From NCBI RefSeq assembly GCF_008642355.1, contig NZ_CP029193.1:7526001-7590000 (forward strand): a DNA stretch of 64,000 nt, read 5' to 3'. The notes below the pieces were generated by a model that worked only from the letters and a program-made list of their open reading frames with translations, did not search any database and was not told the origin of the DNA. Below, in pieces: positions 44,501-52,933 of the stretch. The stretch's first letter is position 1, and the number at the start of each line of letters is the position of its first letter. This stretch comes from Streptomyces venezuelae. GTDB lineage: Bacteria; Actinomycetota; Actinomycetes; Streptomycetales; Streptomycetaceae. The position numbers were made by a program, and so were the translations under genes.

Positions 44501-45757
44501 ATGCACCTGCCCTCGCGGCGTGCGGGCGTACGTCTCACGCTGCTGTACGGCGCGCTGCTCGTCGCCTCCGGGGCGGTCCTGCTCGCGCTCACGTACCTGC
44601 TCGTCCTGCGCTTCCCGGCCGACCGCGTCCTCGTCGACGGGGCGGAAGCGGGCATGGGCGCGGGAGCGGACGCGAGCAACGGCCGCTCAGGCGGAGGGGT
44701 CCCCGGTGTGCGGCCGGCGGCCCGCTCCGGAGACGTCTTCGCGCGGCTCCAGGAACAGGCGTCCCGTCAGCACGCCGACCAGTTGCGCGAGTTGCTCGTG
44801 CAGTCCGGTGTCGCACTCGCCGTCATGCTGGTGGTCTCCGCCGTCCTCGGCCGGCTGGTCGCCCGGCGCGTGCTGCGCCCGCTGCGGACGATGACCGGCA
44901 CCGTCCAGCGCATCTCCGCGCACACCCTGCACGAGCGGCTGGCCCTCCAGGGACCGGCCGACGAGCTCAAGGAGTTTGCCGACACCGTGGACGGGCTGAT
45001 CGGCCGGCTGGAAGGGGCCCTCCACTCCCGCCGGCGGTTCGTCGCCGACGCCGCCCACGCCCTGCGCGCCCCGCTCACCCTGGAGCACACGCTGCTGCGC
45101 GAGACGCTCACCGACCGCGACGCCACCGCGGAAACGTTTCGCGCGAGCTCCGAGCGGCTCCTGGAGATCAGCCGGCGGCAGGCCCGCATCCTGGAGTCCC
45201 TGCTGGCACTCGCGGGCAGCCACCGCGGTCTCGTCCACCGCGAGGAGCTGGACCTCGCGCCGCTCGCCGAGTGGGCGCTGCACATCGCCCGCCCGGAGAG
45301 CGAGCGGCACGGGCTGCGCGTGTCGGCCGCCGTCGCGCCCGCGCCCGTCACGGGCGACCCGGCGCTCGTCCAGCGCCTGGTGTCCTGCCTCGTGGACAAC
45401 GCGGTGGCGCACAACCGCCCCGGTGGACGGGTGGAGATCACCACCGCCGTACGCGACGGGCACGCCGTCGTCTCCGTCGCCAACACCGGCGACCCCGTGG
45501 CGCCCGAGCAGGTGCACCGCCTCTTCCAACCGCTCCGTCGCGTCGGCCGAACCGCCGACGACGGCCACCCCGGTCTCGGCCTGGTGATCGTGCACGCCAT
45601 CGCCCTCGCCCACGACGCGGTGATCAGCGCACGCGCACGCGCGGACGGCGGACTCGCCGTGGAAGTCGCCTTCCCGAGACGGACGGTACGGGACCGAGAT
45701 CTCCGTAAAGGGGCGGACGATATTGGGCAGTTGGACAAGGGAACGGCACTTCATTGA
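44501..45757 (+). CDS. Orphan sensor histidine kinase with degenerate catalytic motifs
   Basis: A 418-residue membrane kinase. Two transmembrane helices (about 10-32 and 102-122) enclose an extracytoplasmic loop of about 70 residues, followed by HAMP (RRVLRPLRTM). The phospho-accepting region reads FVADAAHALRAPLT, with His kept but the next Glu replaced by Ala. The N box is DNAVAHN and the G boxes are VANTGD and HPGLGLVIVHAI; the first G-box Asp is missing. ATP binding may be weak. No response regulator is next to it, which is unusual for this HPK class. It could act with an unlinked regulator or have lost kinase activity. Confidence 0.85.
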   Translation: MHLPSRRAGVRLTLLYGALLVASGAVLLALTYLLVLRFPADRVLVDGAEAGMGAGADASNGRSGGGVPGVRPAARSGDVFARLQEQASRQHADQLRELLVQSGVALAVMLVVSAVLGRLVARRVLRPLRTMTGTVQRISAHTLHERLALQGPADELKEFADTVDGLIGRLEGALHSRRRFVADAAHALRAPLTLEHTLLRETLTDRDATAETFRASSERLLEISRRQARILESLLALAGSHRGLVHREELDLAPLAEWALHIARPESERHGLRVSAAVAPAPVTGDPALVQRLVSCLVDNAVAHNRPGGRVEITTAVRDGHAVVSVANTGDPVAPEQVHRLFQPLRRVGRTADDGHPGLGLVIVHAIALAHDAVISARARADGGLAVEVAFPRRTVRDRDLRKGADDIGQLDKGTALH

Positions 45758-45868
45758 GCAAAAGCCCGGTCACCTCCTACCGTGGTCGCCCGACGCAATT
45801 CCCCGAAGAGGCCCCTATGACGGGCCCGAGAGAATTCCGGGGAATATCCTCAGGCACGGGAGGAACCC

Positions 45869-46921
45869 TTGGTTGTCGTGATGGCCCCCGAGGCCACGCA
45901 GCAGGATGTGGACGCGGTCGTCGAACTGGTGCGCACGGCGGGCGGGGACGCGTTCGTCAGCCGAGGCGTGACCCGCACCATCGTCGGGCTCGTCGGCGAC
46001 GTGGCCGCCTTCGGCGCCCTCAACCTCGCCCATCTGCGCGGTGTCCTGGACGTCGTGCGCATCTCGGTGCCGTACAAGCTGGTCAGCAGGGAACACCACC
46101 TCGAACGCTCCGTGGTGACCGTCGGGGGCGTCCCCATCGGCCCCGGCACACTGACCGTGATCGCGGGCCCCTGCGCCGTCGAGACCGCCTCGCAGACCCT
46201 CGCCGCCGCCCGCATGGCCAAGGCGGCCGGAGCCACGCTCCTCAGGGGCGGCGCCTTCAAACCGCGCACGTCGCCGTATGCCTACCAGGGGCTCGGTGAG
46301 AGCGGACTGCGCATCCTCGCCGACGTACGGGATGAGACGGGCCTCCCCGTGGTGACCGAGGTCATCGACCCGGCCAGCGTCGAACTCGTCGCGCCCTACG
46401 CCGACATGCTGCAGATCGGCACCCGCAACATGCACAACTTCGCCCTGCTCCAAGAGGTCGGCGCGGCGGGACGGCCCGTCCTGCTCAAGCGCGGCTTCGG
46501 TGCCACCGTCGAGGAGTGGCTGATGGCCGCCGAGTACATCGCCCAGCGCGGCAACCTCGACATCGTGCTCTGCGAACGCGGCATCCGCACCTTCGAGACC
46601 GCCACCCGCAACACCCTGGACATCAGTGCCGTCCCCGTCGTCCAGCGCCTCTCCCACCTGCCCGTCATCGTCGACCCCTCGCACTCCGGCGGCCGCAGGG
46701 ACCTCGTCCTGCCGCTGACCCGGGCCGCGCTCGCCGCCGGCGCGGACGGCGTCATGATCGACGTGCACCCCGAGCCGGGGACCGCGCTTTGCGACGGCGA
46801 CCAGGCACTCACCCGGGCGGAGATCGACGAGGTGGCGCACGCGGTCGAGGCCCTGACACCGCTGATGGGACGCACCCTCGCGGGGGCCTCGGCCGGAGCG
46901 CAGGCCGGTAGGGGTGAATAG
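45869..46921 (+). CDS. aroF: 3-deoxy-7-phosphoheptulonate synthase, AroF/KDPS-like type
   Basis: A 350-residue cytosolic enzyme joining phosphoenolpyruvate and erythrose-4-phosphate, the first step of the shikimate pathway. The start is TTG at 45869, after GGGAGGA. An N-terminal ferredoxin-like regulatory domain (1-75, VVVMAPEATQQDVDAVVELV) precedes the barrel. The active-site motifs GPCAVETASQ, KPRTSPYAYQG, LQIGTRNMHNF, LLKRGFGAT and PSHSGGRR are all present. The type is that of the monofunctional AroAbeta enzymes. Streptomyces usually also has a plant-like type II DAHP synthase, and extra copies often serve secondary metabolism. A StrR-like regulator follows on the same strand. A hairpin at 47072 ends the transcript. 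Confidence 0.95.
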   Translation: MVVVMAPEATQQDVDAVVELVRTAGGDAFVSRGVTRTIVGLVGDVAAFGALNLAHLRGVLDVVRISVPYKLVSREHHLERSVVTVGGVPIGPGTLTVIAGPCAVETASQTLAAARMAKAAGATLLRGGAFKPRTSPYAYQGLGESGLRILADVRDETGLPVVTEVIDPASVELVAPYADMLQIGTRNMHNFALLQEVGAAGRPVLLKRGFGATVEEWLMAAEYIAQRGNLDIVLCERGIRTFETATRNTLDISAVPVVQRLSHLPVIVDPSHSGGRRDLVLPLTRAALAAGADGVMIDVHPEPGTALCDGDQALTRAEIDEVAHAVEALTPLMGRTLAGASAGAQAGRGE

Positions 46922-47269
46922 GGGTGGCGAAGCCCGTGGCGCGCCACTAGTGAGGGGTACCAGGCCGGAAAACGCGTTGTTAAGGTGAACATGACCGGCC
47001 GGGGAAACGCATTCCACGGCCCGACGGTACGGATTCCGTGAATTCCCGGAATCCGATTGCGGTGGTTGAAGACGGCGAAGGGCGCACCTGTGCGCGCCGC
47101 ACCCTTCGCCGTGATCCGGGAGAACACACGCCTGCAGAGCGCGCAACGCATTCACTTCAGGGGCCCTCGACCAAGGGCGAACGCGTACGCGGCGCGGCGG
47201 TGTGGCGTGACCGGTCGGCGTGCCGGGACACGCACACGGGGGAACATCAGAGCTTGAGGGGGAGTTGAG
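46922..47269. other. Intergenic region between DAHP synthase and StrR-like gene
   Basis: About 350 bases with one large hairpin (47072-47112). The sequence around 46970-47045 is lower in GC and includes AACGCGTTGTTAAGGTGAAC and CGGATTCCGTGAATTCCCGG, possible promoter and operator material for the downstream regulator. I could not find the StrR-type palindrome GTTCGACTG. Confidence 0.4.
47072..47112 (+). terminator. Branched hairpin terminator after the DAHP synthase gene
   Basis: ACGGCGAAGGG (47072-47082) pairs with CCCTTCGCCGT (47102-47112). An inner GCGCAC/GTGCGC stem branches from it. It lies 150 bases after the stop, so it could alternatively be an RNA switch or attenuator for the next gene, 158 bases on. 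Confidence 0.6.
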
Positions 47270-48250
47270 TTGGCAACACCCGAGCACGCAGAGATCGACC
47301 GATTAATGGTCGTCGAAGTCGAGATCGGCTCGCTTTCGACGGCTGACTCACCGCGAACGGCCGGAGTCGATCCGGAGCATGTACAGGCACTGGCGGTCGT
47401 GCAGACCCCGCTGCCGCCCATCACGGTGCACCGCCCGACGATGCGGGTCATCGACGGACTGCACCGCCTGCGCGCCGCCGAACTCCAGGGGCAGCGCAAG
47501 ATCGCCGTGAAGTACTTCGACGGCGCCGAGGACGACGCCTTCGTCCTCGCCGTCGAGTCCAACGTCACCCACGGCCTGCCGCTGACCACGGCCGACCGCA
47601 AGCGGGCGGCCGCCCGCATCATCGCCACGCACCCGCAGTGGTCGGACCGCATGATCGCCTCGGTCAGCGGCATCGCGCCCGGCACCGTCGCGGACATCCG
47701 CAGGCGCGCGCCCGGAGGCAGGGACGGCGAGGAGACCCGGATCGGCCACGACGGCCGGGTGCGGCCCATCAACGGCGCCGAGGGGCGCAGGGTCGCCAGC
47801 GAGCTGATCGCACAGAACCCCGCCCTGTCGCTGCGCCAGGTGGCCCGCGTCGCCTCCATCTCGCCGGAGACCGTACGGGACGTGCGCAACCGCATGATGC
47901 GCGGCGAGGACCCCGTCCCGCAGCGCGGGAAGCGGACCGAGCAGGGGAGCCGCCTTCCCGCACCGCGGGTCCACCGCCCCTCGGCCGTCCCCGACCGGGA
48001 CGCGGCCCAGGACCGTGCCGCCGCCGTCAAACGCCTCAAGGCGGACCCGGCGCTGCGCTTCAGCGAGATCGGCCGCACCCTGCTGCGGCTCCTCAACATC
48101 CACACGATCAGCATGGACGAGTGGGACCAGATCATCGAGAAAGTCCCGCCGCACTGCAGGGGCATCGTCGCCTATCTGGCCGGGGAGAGCGCGGAGATGT
48201 GGACGGAGGTGGCGATGCGGGTCCAGAGCAAGGTCGCGGAGACGGCGTAG
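47270..48250 (+). CDS. StrR-like transcriptional regulator with ParB/sulfiredoxin N-terminal domain
   Basis: A 326-residue protein, TTG at 47270 after GGGGGAG. Residues 40-100 match the ParB-like nuclease/NTPase fold with the motif RVIDGLHRLRAAEL (59-72). Two helix-turn-helix segments (about 119-136 and 178-198) fit DNA binding. The acidic/aliphatic C-terminus (LLRLLNIHTISMDEWDQIIE) is typical of Streptomyces pathway activators of the StrR/NovG kind. StrR proteins switch on aminoglycoside, aminocoumarin and glycopeptide clusters. No parA, replication gene or cluster is near, so a partition role is unlikely. The DAHP synthase upstream is the only metabolic gene that could be a target. Confidence 0.8.
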   Translation: MATPEHAEIDRLMVVEVEIGSLSTADSPRTAGVDPEHVQALAVVQTPLPPITVHRPTMRVIDGLHRLRAAELQGQRKIAVKYFDGAEDDAFVLAVESNVTHGLPLTTADRKRAAARIIATHPQWSDRMIASVSGIAPGTVADIRRRAPGGRDGEETRIGHDGRVRPINGAEGRRVASELIAQNPALSLRQVARVASISPETVRDVRNRMMRGEDPVPQRGKRTEQGSRLPAPRVHRPSAVPDRDAAQDRAAAVKRLKADPALRFSEIGRTLLRLLNIHTISMDEWDQIIEKVPPHCRGIVAYLAGESAEMWTEVAMRVQSKVAETA

Positions 48251-48386
48251 CCGTCCCCCGCATACGGGTGTCGACATGGCGGGGCCCGCGGTTGGACGGC
48301 GGATCCCTGCCCGCCGCCCTCCGCACCCCGCCACGGGCGCCGTGCTCCCGCGTGCGGGCGCGGGAGCCTCCGCCTAGCGTGATCCC

Positions 48387-50489
48387 ATGGAGCACGACCC
48401 GGCGGGGCAATGCCGCTGTGGACAGCAGCCGGCCGGGGAACCGGCCGGCTGTTTCCTCGCGCTGTACGGGGCCGCGCTGCGCACGGGCCGCTTCGACTGG
48501 GACCTCGACACGGGCCTGATGACGATGGACGCCACCGCCCACGAGGTCTTCGACGTACGACCCGAGCAATACGACAACCGGCCGGAGACCCTCGCCTTCC
48601 GCGTGCCGACCGTCGAGGGGCACCGCCTGGACCAGATCGTCTCCCACGCCCTGAAGGACGGCAGCGAGACGTACGGCGCGTACTTCCGCATCCGCTGCCA
48701 CACCGGGGCGCTGCGCTGGACCCACACGCAGGGCTGCATCCAGCGGGACGAGACGGGCCGCCCGCGCCGCATCGTGGGCCTCGTCAGGGACGCCACCCGG
48801 GAGCTCGGCGACAGCCCCGCCGCGCTGCGCGAGCGCGCCGACGAGGAGGCGGAGCGGCGCCGCACCACGAGCCTCGTCCAGGGCACCACGGCGGCGCTGG
48901 CGCACGCCCGCACGGTCCGTGACGTCATCGACGTCCTGCGCGACACCCACGGCCTCGCCCACCTGGGCGCCTCCAACCTCGTCATGGGCCTCGTCGAAGC
49001 CGGCCGCATCCGCCTCGTCGCCGAGGGCCCCGCGGGCAGCTTCGTGCCCGGCACCCGCCTCACGGGCGTCGACGAGGACTACCCGATGAGCGAGGTCGTC
49101 CGCACCCTCGCGCCCCGCTACATCGAGACGGCCGACGACTTCGCCGAGTCCTACCCGCTGCTCTGGCCGCACATCGACGAGCTGGGCATCACCGCGGCGG
49201 CCTACCTGCCGCTGATCGCGCAGGCCCGCCCCATCGGCGTGCTCGGCCTGCTCTACCAGGACAAGACGGGCTTCACCGAGGAGGAGCGCAACGTCCTGGT
49301 CGCCCTGGGCAGCAGCATCGCGCAGAGCCTGCAGCGCGCCATGTTCTACGAGCAGGAGAAGGACCTCGCACAAGGCCTCCAGCAGGCCATGCTGCCCCGC
49401 ACCATCCCCGGCGTGCCGGGCGCGGAGATCGCCGTCCGGTACCGCTCGGCGGCGCTCGGACGGGACATCGGCGGCGACTGGTACGACGTGATCCCGCTGC
49501 CCGGCGGGCACGTCGGCGCCGTCATCGGCGACGTGCAGGGCCACGACACGCACGCCGCCGCCGTCATGGGCCAGCTCCGCATCGTCCTGCGCGCCTACGC
49601 CGCCGAGGGCCACACACCCGCAACCGTCATGGCCCGCGCCTCCACCTTCCTGCACGAACTGGACACCGACCGCTTCGCGACCTGCCTCTACGCCGACGCC
49701 GACCTGACCACCGGCGTGGTCCAGCTCGTCCGCGCCGGACACCTCGACCCGCTCCTCCAGCGCACCGACGGCTCCTGCCTCCGGATCTCCGTGGACGGCG
49801 GCCTGCCCCTCGGCCTCTCCGCGGAGTTCGGCCGCCTCGACTACCCCGTCACCACCCTCGAACTCGACCCGGGACAGACCTTGCTGCTCTGCACCGACGG
49901 CCTCGTCGAGGAGCCCGGCGCCGACCTCGACGACGGCATGCGCGCCCTCGCGGAACTCGCCGCCGTCGCCCCCCGCGACCTGCAGCGGCTCGCCGACCGG
50001 CTCTGCGGCATCGTCGACGGCCGCGGCGGGGACGACGACGCGGCGCTCCTGCTCCTGCGCCGCCACACGGTGGACGCGCCCCGCTCGGGCGGACGCCTCC
50101 AGCAGCACGTCGCCCCGAGCGATCCCGAGGCGCTCGCCGAGGCCCGGCACATGATCAGGGCCGCGGTGCGGGCCTGGGGCGCGGGCGAGCGCGCCGACGA
50201 GATCGAGCTCGTGGCCGACGAAGTGATCACCAACGCGCTCATGCACACCGACGGGTCCGCCGTCGTGACCCTGCGCGTCCTGACCGGCACCGACCGGCGG
50301 CTGCGCGTCGACGTCGAGGACTCGTCGAGCGCCCTGCCCCGGCGCCGAGACGCGGGCGAGTCCGGGGTGTCGGGCCGCGGCCTGCTTCTGGTGGACCGGC
50401 TCGCGGACGTGTGGGGCGTCGAGGCGCGCGGCGGCGGCAAATGCGTGTGGTGCGAGTTCATCGTGCCCGCCCGAGAAGAGCGGGAGTGA
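48387..50489 (+). CDS. PAS-GAF-SpoIIE phosphatase with C-terminal histidine-kinase-like ATPase
   Basis: A 700-residue cytosolic signalling protein. An N-terminal PAS region (about 35-145, RFDWDLDTGLMTMD and HTGALRWTHTQGC) is followed by a GAF domain (about 165-320) and a SpoIIE/PP2C phosphatase (about 345-565, GGDWYDVIPLPGGHVGAVIG, with the acidic metal ligands GDVQGHD). A RsbW-like ATPase (about 580-700) has LVADEVITNAL and ends SGRGLLLVDRLAD. Such proteins act on anti-sigma-factor antagonists in stress and development. A TAGCGT box ends six bases before the ATG, and there is no ribosome site, so the mRNA is probably leaderless. Confidence 0.92.
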   Translation: MEHDPAGQCRCGQQPAGEPAGCFLALYGAALRTGRFDWDLDTGLMTMDATAHEVFDVRPEQYDNRPETLAFRVPTVEGHRLDQIVSHALKDGSETYGAYFRIRCHTGALRWTHTQGCIQRDETGRPRRIVGLVRDATRELGDSPAALRERADEEAERRRTTSLVQGTTAALAHARTVRDVIDVLRDTHGLAHLGASNLVMGLVEAGRIRLVAEGPAGSFVPGTRLTGVDEDYPMSEVVRTLAPRYIETADDFAESYPLLWPHIDELGITAAAYLPLIAQARPIGVLGLLYQDKTGFTEEERNVLVALGSSIAQSLQRAMFYEQEKDLAQGLQQAMLPRTIPGVPGAEIAVRYRSAALGRDIGGDWYDVIPLPGGHVGAVIGDVQGHDTHAAAVMGQLRIVLRAYAAEGHTPATVMARASTFLHELDTDRFATCLYADADLTTGVVQLVRAGHLDPLLQRTDGSCLRISVDGGLPLGLSAEFGRLDYPVTTLELDPGQTLLLCTDGLVEEPGADLDDGMRALAELAAVAPRDLQRLADRLCGIVDGRGGDDDAALLLLRRHTVDAPRSGGRLQQHVAPSDPEALAEARHMIRAAVRAWGAGERADEIELVADEVITNALMHTDGSAVVTLRVLTGTDRRLRVDVEDSSSALPRRRDAGESGVSGRGLLLVDRLADVWGVEARGGGKCVWCEFIVPAREERE

Positions 50490-50499
50490 GGGAAGAGCC

Positions 50500-51360
50500 A
50501 TGCCCGAACTGCCAGAAGTGGAAGCGCTGCGCGAGTTCCTGACGGACCATCTGGTCGGCAGGGAGATCGAGCGCGTGCTGCCCGTCGCCATCAGCGTCCT
50601 GAAGACGTACGATCCACCGCCCGGCGCCCTGGAGGGCCGCACCGTCACCGCCGTGGAGCGGCACGGCAAGTTCCTCGACATCGACGCCGAAGGCACGCAC
50701 CTGGTCACCCACCTCGCCCGCGCGGGCTGGCTGCGCTGGCACGACAGCGTCCCCGACGGCATGCCGCGCCCCGGCAAGGGCCCGCTGGCGCTGCGTGCCA
50801 CCCTGACGACGGGGGAGGCCTTCGACCTCACGGAAGCCGGTACGCAGAAGCGCCTCGCGGTGTACGTCACCGAGGCGCCGCTGGAGCTCCCCGGCATCGC
50901 ACGGCTCGGCCCCGACCCGCTGGCCCCCGACTTCGACGAGCAGCGGTTCGCGGGTCTCCTCGCGGGAGAACGGCGCCAGATCAAGGGGGCGTTGCGCGAC
51001 CAGAGCCTGATCGCGGGCGTCGGGAACGCGTACAGCGACGAGATCCTGCACGCGGCCCGCATGTCACCCTTCCGGCTCACGTCGAGCCTGACCGAGGAGG
51101 AAGTCCATGGGCTGCATGTGGCGCTGTTGGCCACGCTGACCGAGGCGGTGGAGCGCTCGCGCGGTGTCGCGGCAGGCCGCCTCAAGGCGGAGAAGAAGAG
51201 CGGCCTGCGCGTGCACGGCCGCACCGGCGAGCCGTGCCCGGTGTGCGGCGACACGATCAGGGAGGTCTCCTTCGCCGACTCCTCGCTGCAGTACTGCCCG
51301 ACCTGCCAGACGGGCGGGAAGCTGCTCGCGGACCGAAGGATGTCCCGGCTGCTGAAGTAG
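50500..51360 (+). CDS. Fpg/Nei-family DNA glycosylase/AP lyase
   Basis: A 286-residue base-excision repair enzyme. It begins MPELPEVEAL with the catalytic Pro2 and Glu3. The helix-two-turn-helix region is seen as GALRDQSLIAGVGNAYSDEI. The C-terminal zinc finger has Cys-x2-Cys (PCPVCGD) and Cys-x2-Cys (YCPTC). It ends with the conserved ADRRMSRLLK. It cuts oxidised bases such as formamidopyrimidines or oxidised pyrimidines; which one cannot be read from the sequence. The ATG at 50500 follows a GGAAGAGCC-type site, 10 bases after the phosphatase gene, so they may be co-transcribed. Confidence 0.95.
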   Translation: MPELPEVEALREFLTDHLVGREIERVLPVAISVLKTYDPPPGALEGRTVTAVERHGKFLDIDAEGTHLVTHLARAGWLRWHDSVPDGMPRPGKGPLALRATLTTGEAFDLTEAGTQKRLAVYVTEAPLELPGIARLGPDPLAPDFDEQRFAGLLAGERRQIKGALRDQSLIAGVGNAYSDEILHAARMSPFRLTSSLTEEEVHGLHVALLATLTEAVERSRGVAAGRLKAEKKSGLRVHGRTGEPCPVCGDTIREVSFADSSLQYCPTCQTGGKLLADRRMSRLLK

Positions 51361-51379
51361 TGCGGGGTTGCAGGTCGGT

Positions 51380-52042
51380 TCAGGGGCGCCGCAGGGTCAG
51401 CAGCGGCTTCCCCCGCGCCGTGCGCACCTCGTACCGGTCGGTCTGCGCCGTACGCAGGGCGGCGGTGCCCTCCGTGCGAACCGCCGGGGCGGGAGCCCGC
51501 CACGACATGACGGTCCGCTCCGACCCGTCGGCGGCGACGGCGACCAGCTCGCAGACCCGCCCGTCGGCCGCCGCGTCCCGCACCGTGAGGCCGATCTCCG
51601 TGCCCCACGCGCGGTCCCGGGCGGTGAGCTTGGCGGAGAGCCCGCTGCGGGCGTCGCGCGCGGCGATCCGCACCGTCCCCGGGTCGTCCGTCGGCACGAC
51701 GCTCAAGGCGGACAGGGTGGACACGGTGGACACGCCGAGGACCAGGACGGCGCCGACGGCGCGTGCGCACAGCCGACGCCCGCGCCGGACACCGGAGAGC
51801 CGCCCCGCCCGGCCCAGAAGGCGGTCCAGGAGGCCGGGGGAGGGCGCGGCGAACGGGTCCACGGCTGCCGGGGTCGCCCGGTCGTACAGCCCCAACTGAC
51901 GTGCGGGTGCGTGGAGTTCGCCGAGTTCCAGGAGGCAGGCCGGACAGTCCATGAGGTGATCCTCGAAGCGGAAGGCGTCCGCCTCGTCCAGGACGCCGAG
52001 CGCGTAGGCGCCCGCGTCACGATGCCGCTCCAGGGGCCTCAT
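51380..52042 (-). CDS. Zinc-binding (ZAS) anti-sigma factor
   Basis: A 220-residue membrane protein. The ATG at 52042 follows a GGAAAG-type site. The ZAS motif lies in the first 36 residues, H-x3-C-x2-C: His29, Cys33 and Cys36, in a sequence DEADAFRFEDHLMDCPAC. One transmembrane helix spans about 90-112. The exported C-terminal domain is about 105 residues and beta-rich. It should bind and hold an ECF sigma factor on the cytosolic side. No sigma gene is adjacent; a small unknown gene is 89 bases upstream. It is convergent with the Fpg/Nei gene. Confidence 0.85.
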   Translation of the reverse strand: MRPLERHRDAGAYALGVLDEADAFRFEDHLMDCPACLLELGELHAPARQLGLYDRATPAAVDPFAAPSPGLLDRLLGRAGRLSGVRRGRRLCARAVGAVLVLGVSTVSTLSALSVVPTDDPGTVRIAARDARSGLSAKLTARDRAWGTEIGLTVRDAAADGRVCELVAVAADGSERTVMSWRAPAPAVRTEGTAALRTAQTDRYEVRTARGKPLLTLRRP

Positions 52043-52131
52043 GGCTTTCCCTGCCGTTCCGTGTCGGTGCGGAGTGCTGTTCCTCCTCCGGTACGCGGCG
52101 GAACACCGAATCACTCAAGGGCCGAAGGGTC

Positions 52132-52647
52132 TCAGAAGAGATGGATCGCCAGATGCCCCAGCGGCAGCCCGAGGCGCCACGCCGGAGTCCACACCTTCGG
52201 CCCGTCCTCCTCGCCCTGGACGGCGCGGCCGGGCACGGAGTCCAGGTCGGGCGCCAGGAGCTCGGTCTCCTGCAGCCAGCGCCACGCCTGGTCGGCGAGG
52301 TCCAGATCGGGCCCGGGTCCCTCGGCGGCACCCGCCGTGAGCAGCGCCATCCGCTCGCGCACCCAGTCCTGCCAGGGCTGGCCGTACGCGGTCAGGCTCA
52401 GCCAGGTCTCCAGCTGGGAGACCACACGGATTCCGGAGAGCTCGCCCTCGGTGTCCGCCAGGAAGATCGTCAGGGCGAGGGCGTCGCGGCCCGCCCGGTA
52501 CTCGAAGGAGGTGGGCGGCATCAGATCGCCGGTGCGCAGCAGCTCGTCGGCGATGTACTCGGCGTACAACCACGCCATGGGAACGATCAGTTCGCCGCCC
52601 CGGGGGCCCTCCGTGCCGTCGGGGTTTCCTCTGCTCTCGTGCCGCAT
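52132..52647 (-). CDS. Hypothetical protein upstream of the anti-sigma gene
   Basis: A 171-residue soluble protein with no signal or membrane helix. ATG at 52647 has GGCGGAG about eight bases upstream. The sequence is rich in Leu, Trp and acidic residues (MAWLYAEYIADELLRTGDLM, then LETWLSLTAYGQPWQDWVRE) and ends LGLPLGHLAIHLF. I recognise no domain. It lies 89 bases before the anti-sigma gene on the same strand and may belong to that regulatory unit. Confidence 0.65.
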   Translation of the reverse strand: MRHESRGNPDGTEGPRGGELIVPMAWLYAEYIADELLRTGDLMPPTSFEYRAGRDALALTIFLADTEGELSGIRVVSQLETWLSLTAYGQPWQDWVRERMALLTAGAAEGPGPDLDLADQAWRWLQETELLAPDLDSVPGRAVQGEEDGPKVWTPAWRLGLPLGHLAIHLF

Positions 52648-52933
52648 CCTGCTCCGCCTTCCTCCGGTCCGTGCGCGTCCGGCTCTGGCCCCCCAATCCG
52701 GCTCACGGTGAGGACAGCCGATTACCCGGAAGGGGGCCCGGGCAAGGCGCTTTACGGAGGCTTGACCCGGACGTCGGTTTCACCGCAGGTGAGACGCCCT
52801 GTGTTGTTCGTGTCACAGGTGGAATTGTATGACTCCGTTTCAGGTACTTGAACGGCAATGGTCCTTGATTACCCGTTAAGTCCGTATGTGGATTCATCTG
52901 GCCGATTATCACCCCAGCCAGGGAGTCCGCCCG

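Noticed and set aside
47270..48250. Chromosome-partition ParB
   Set aside because: There is no parA, parS cluster or replication gene. The C-terminus fits pathway regulators of the StrR kind.
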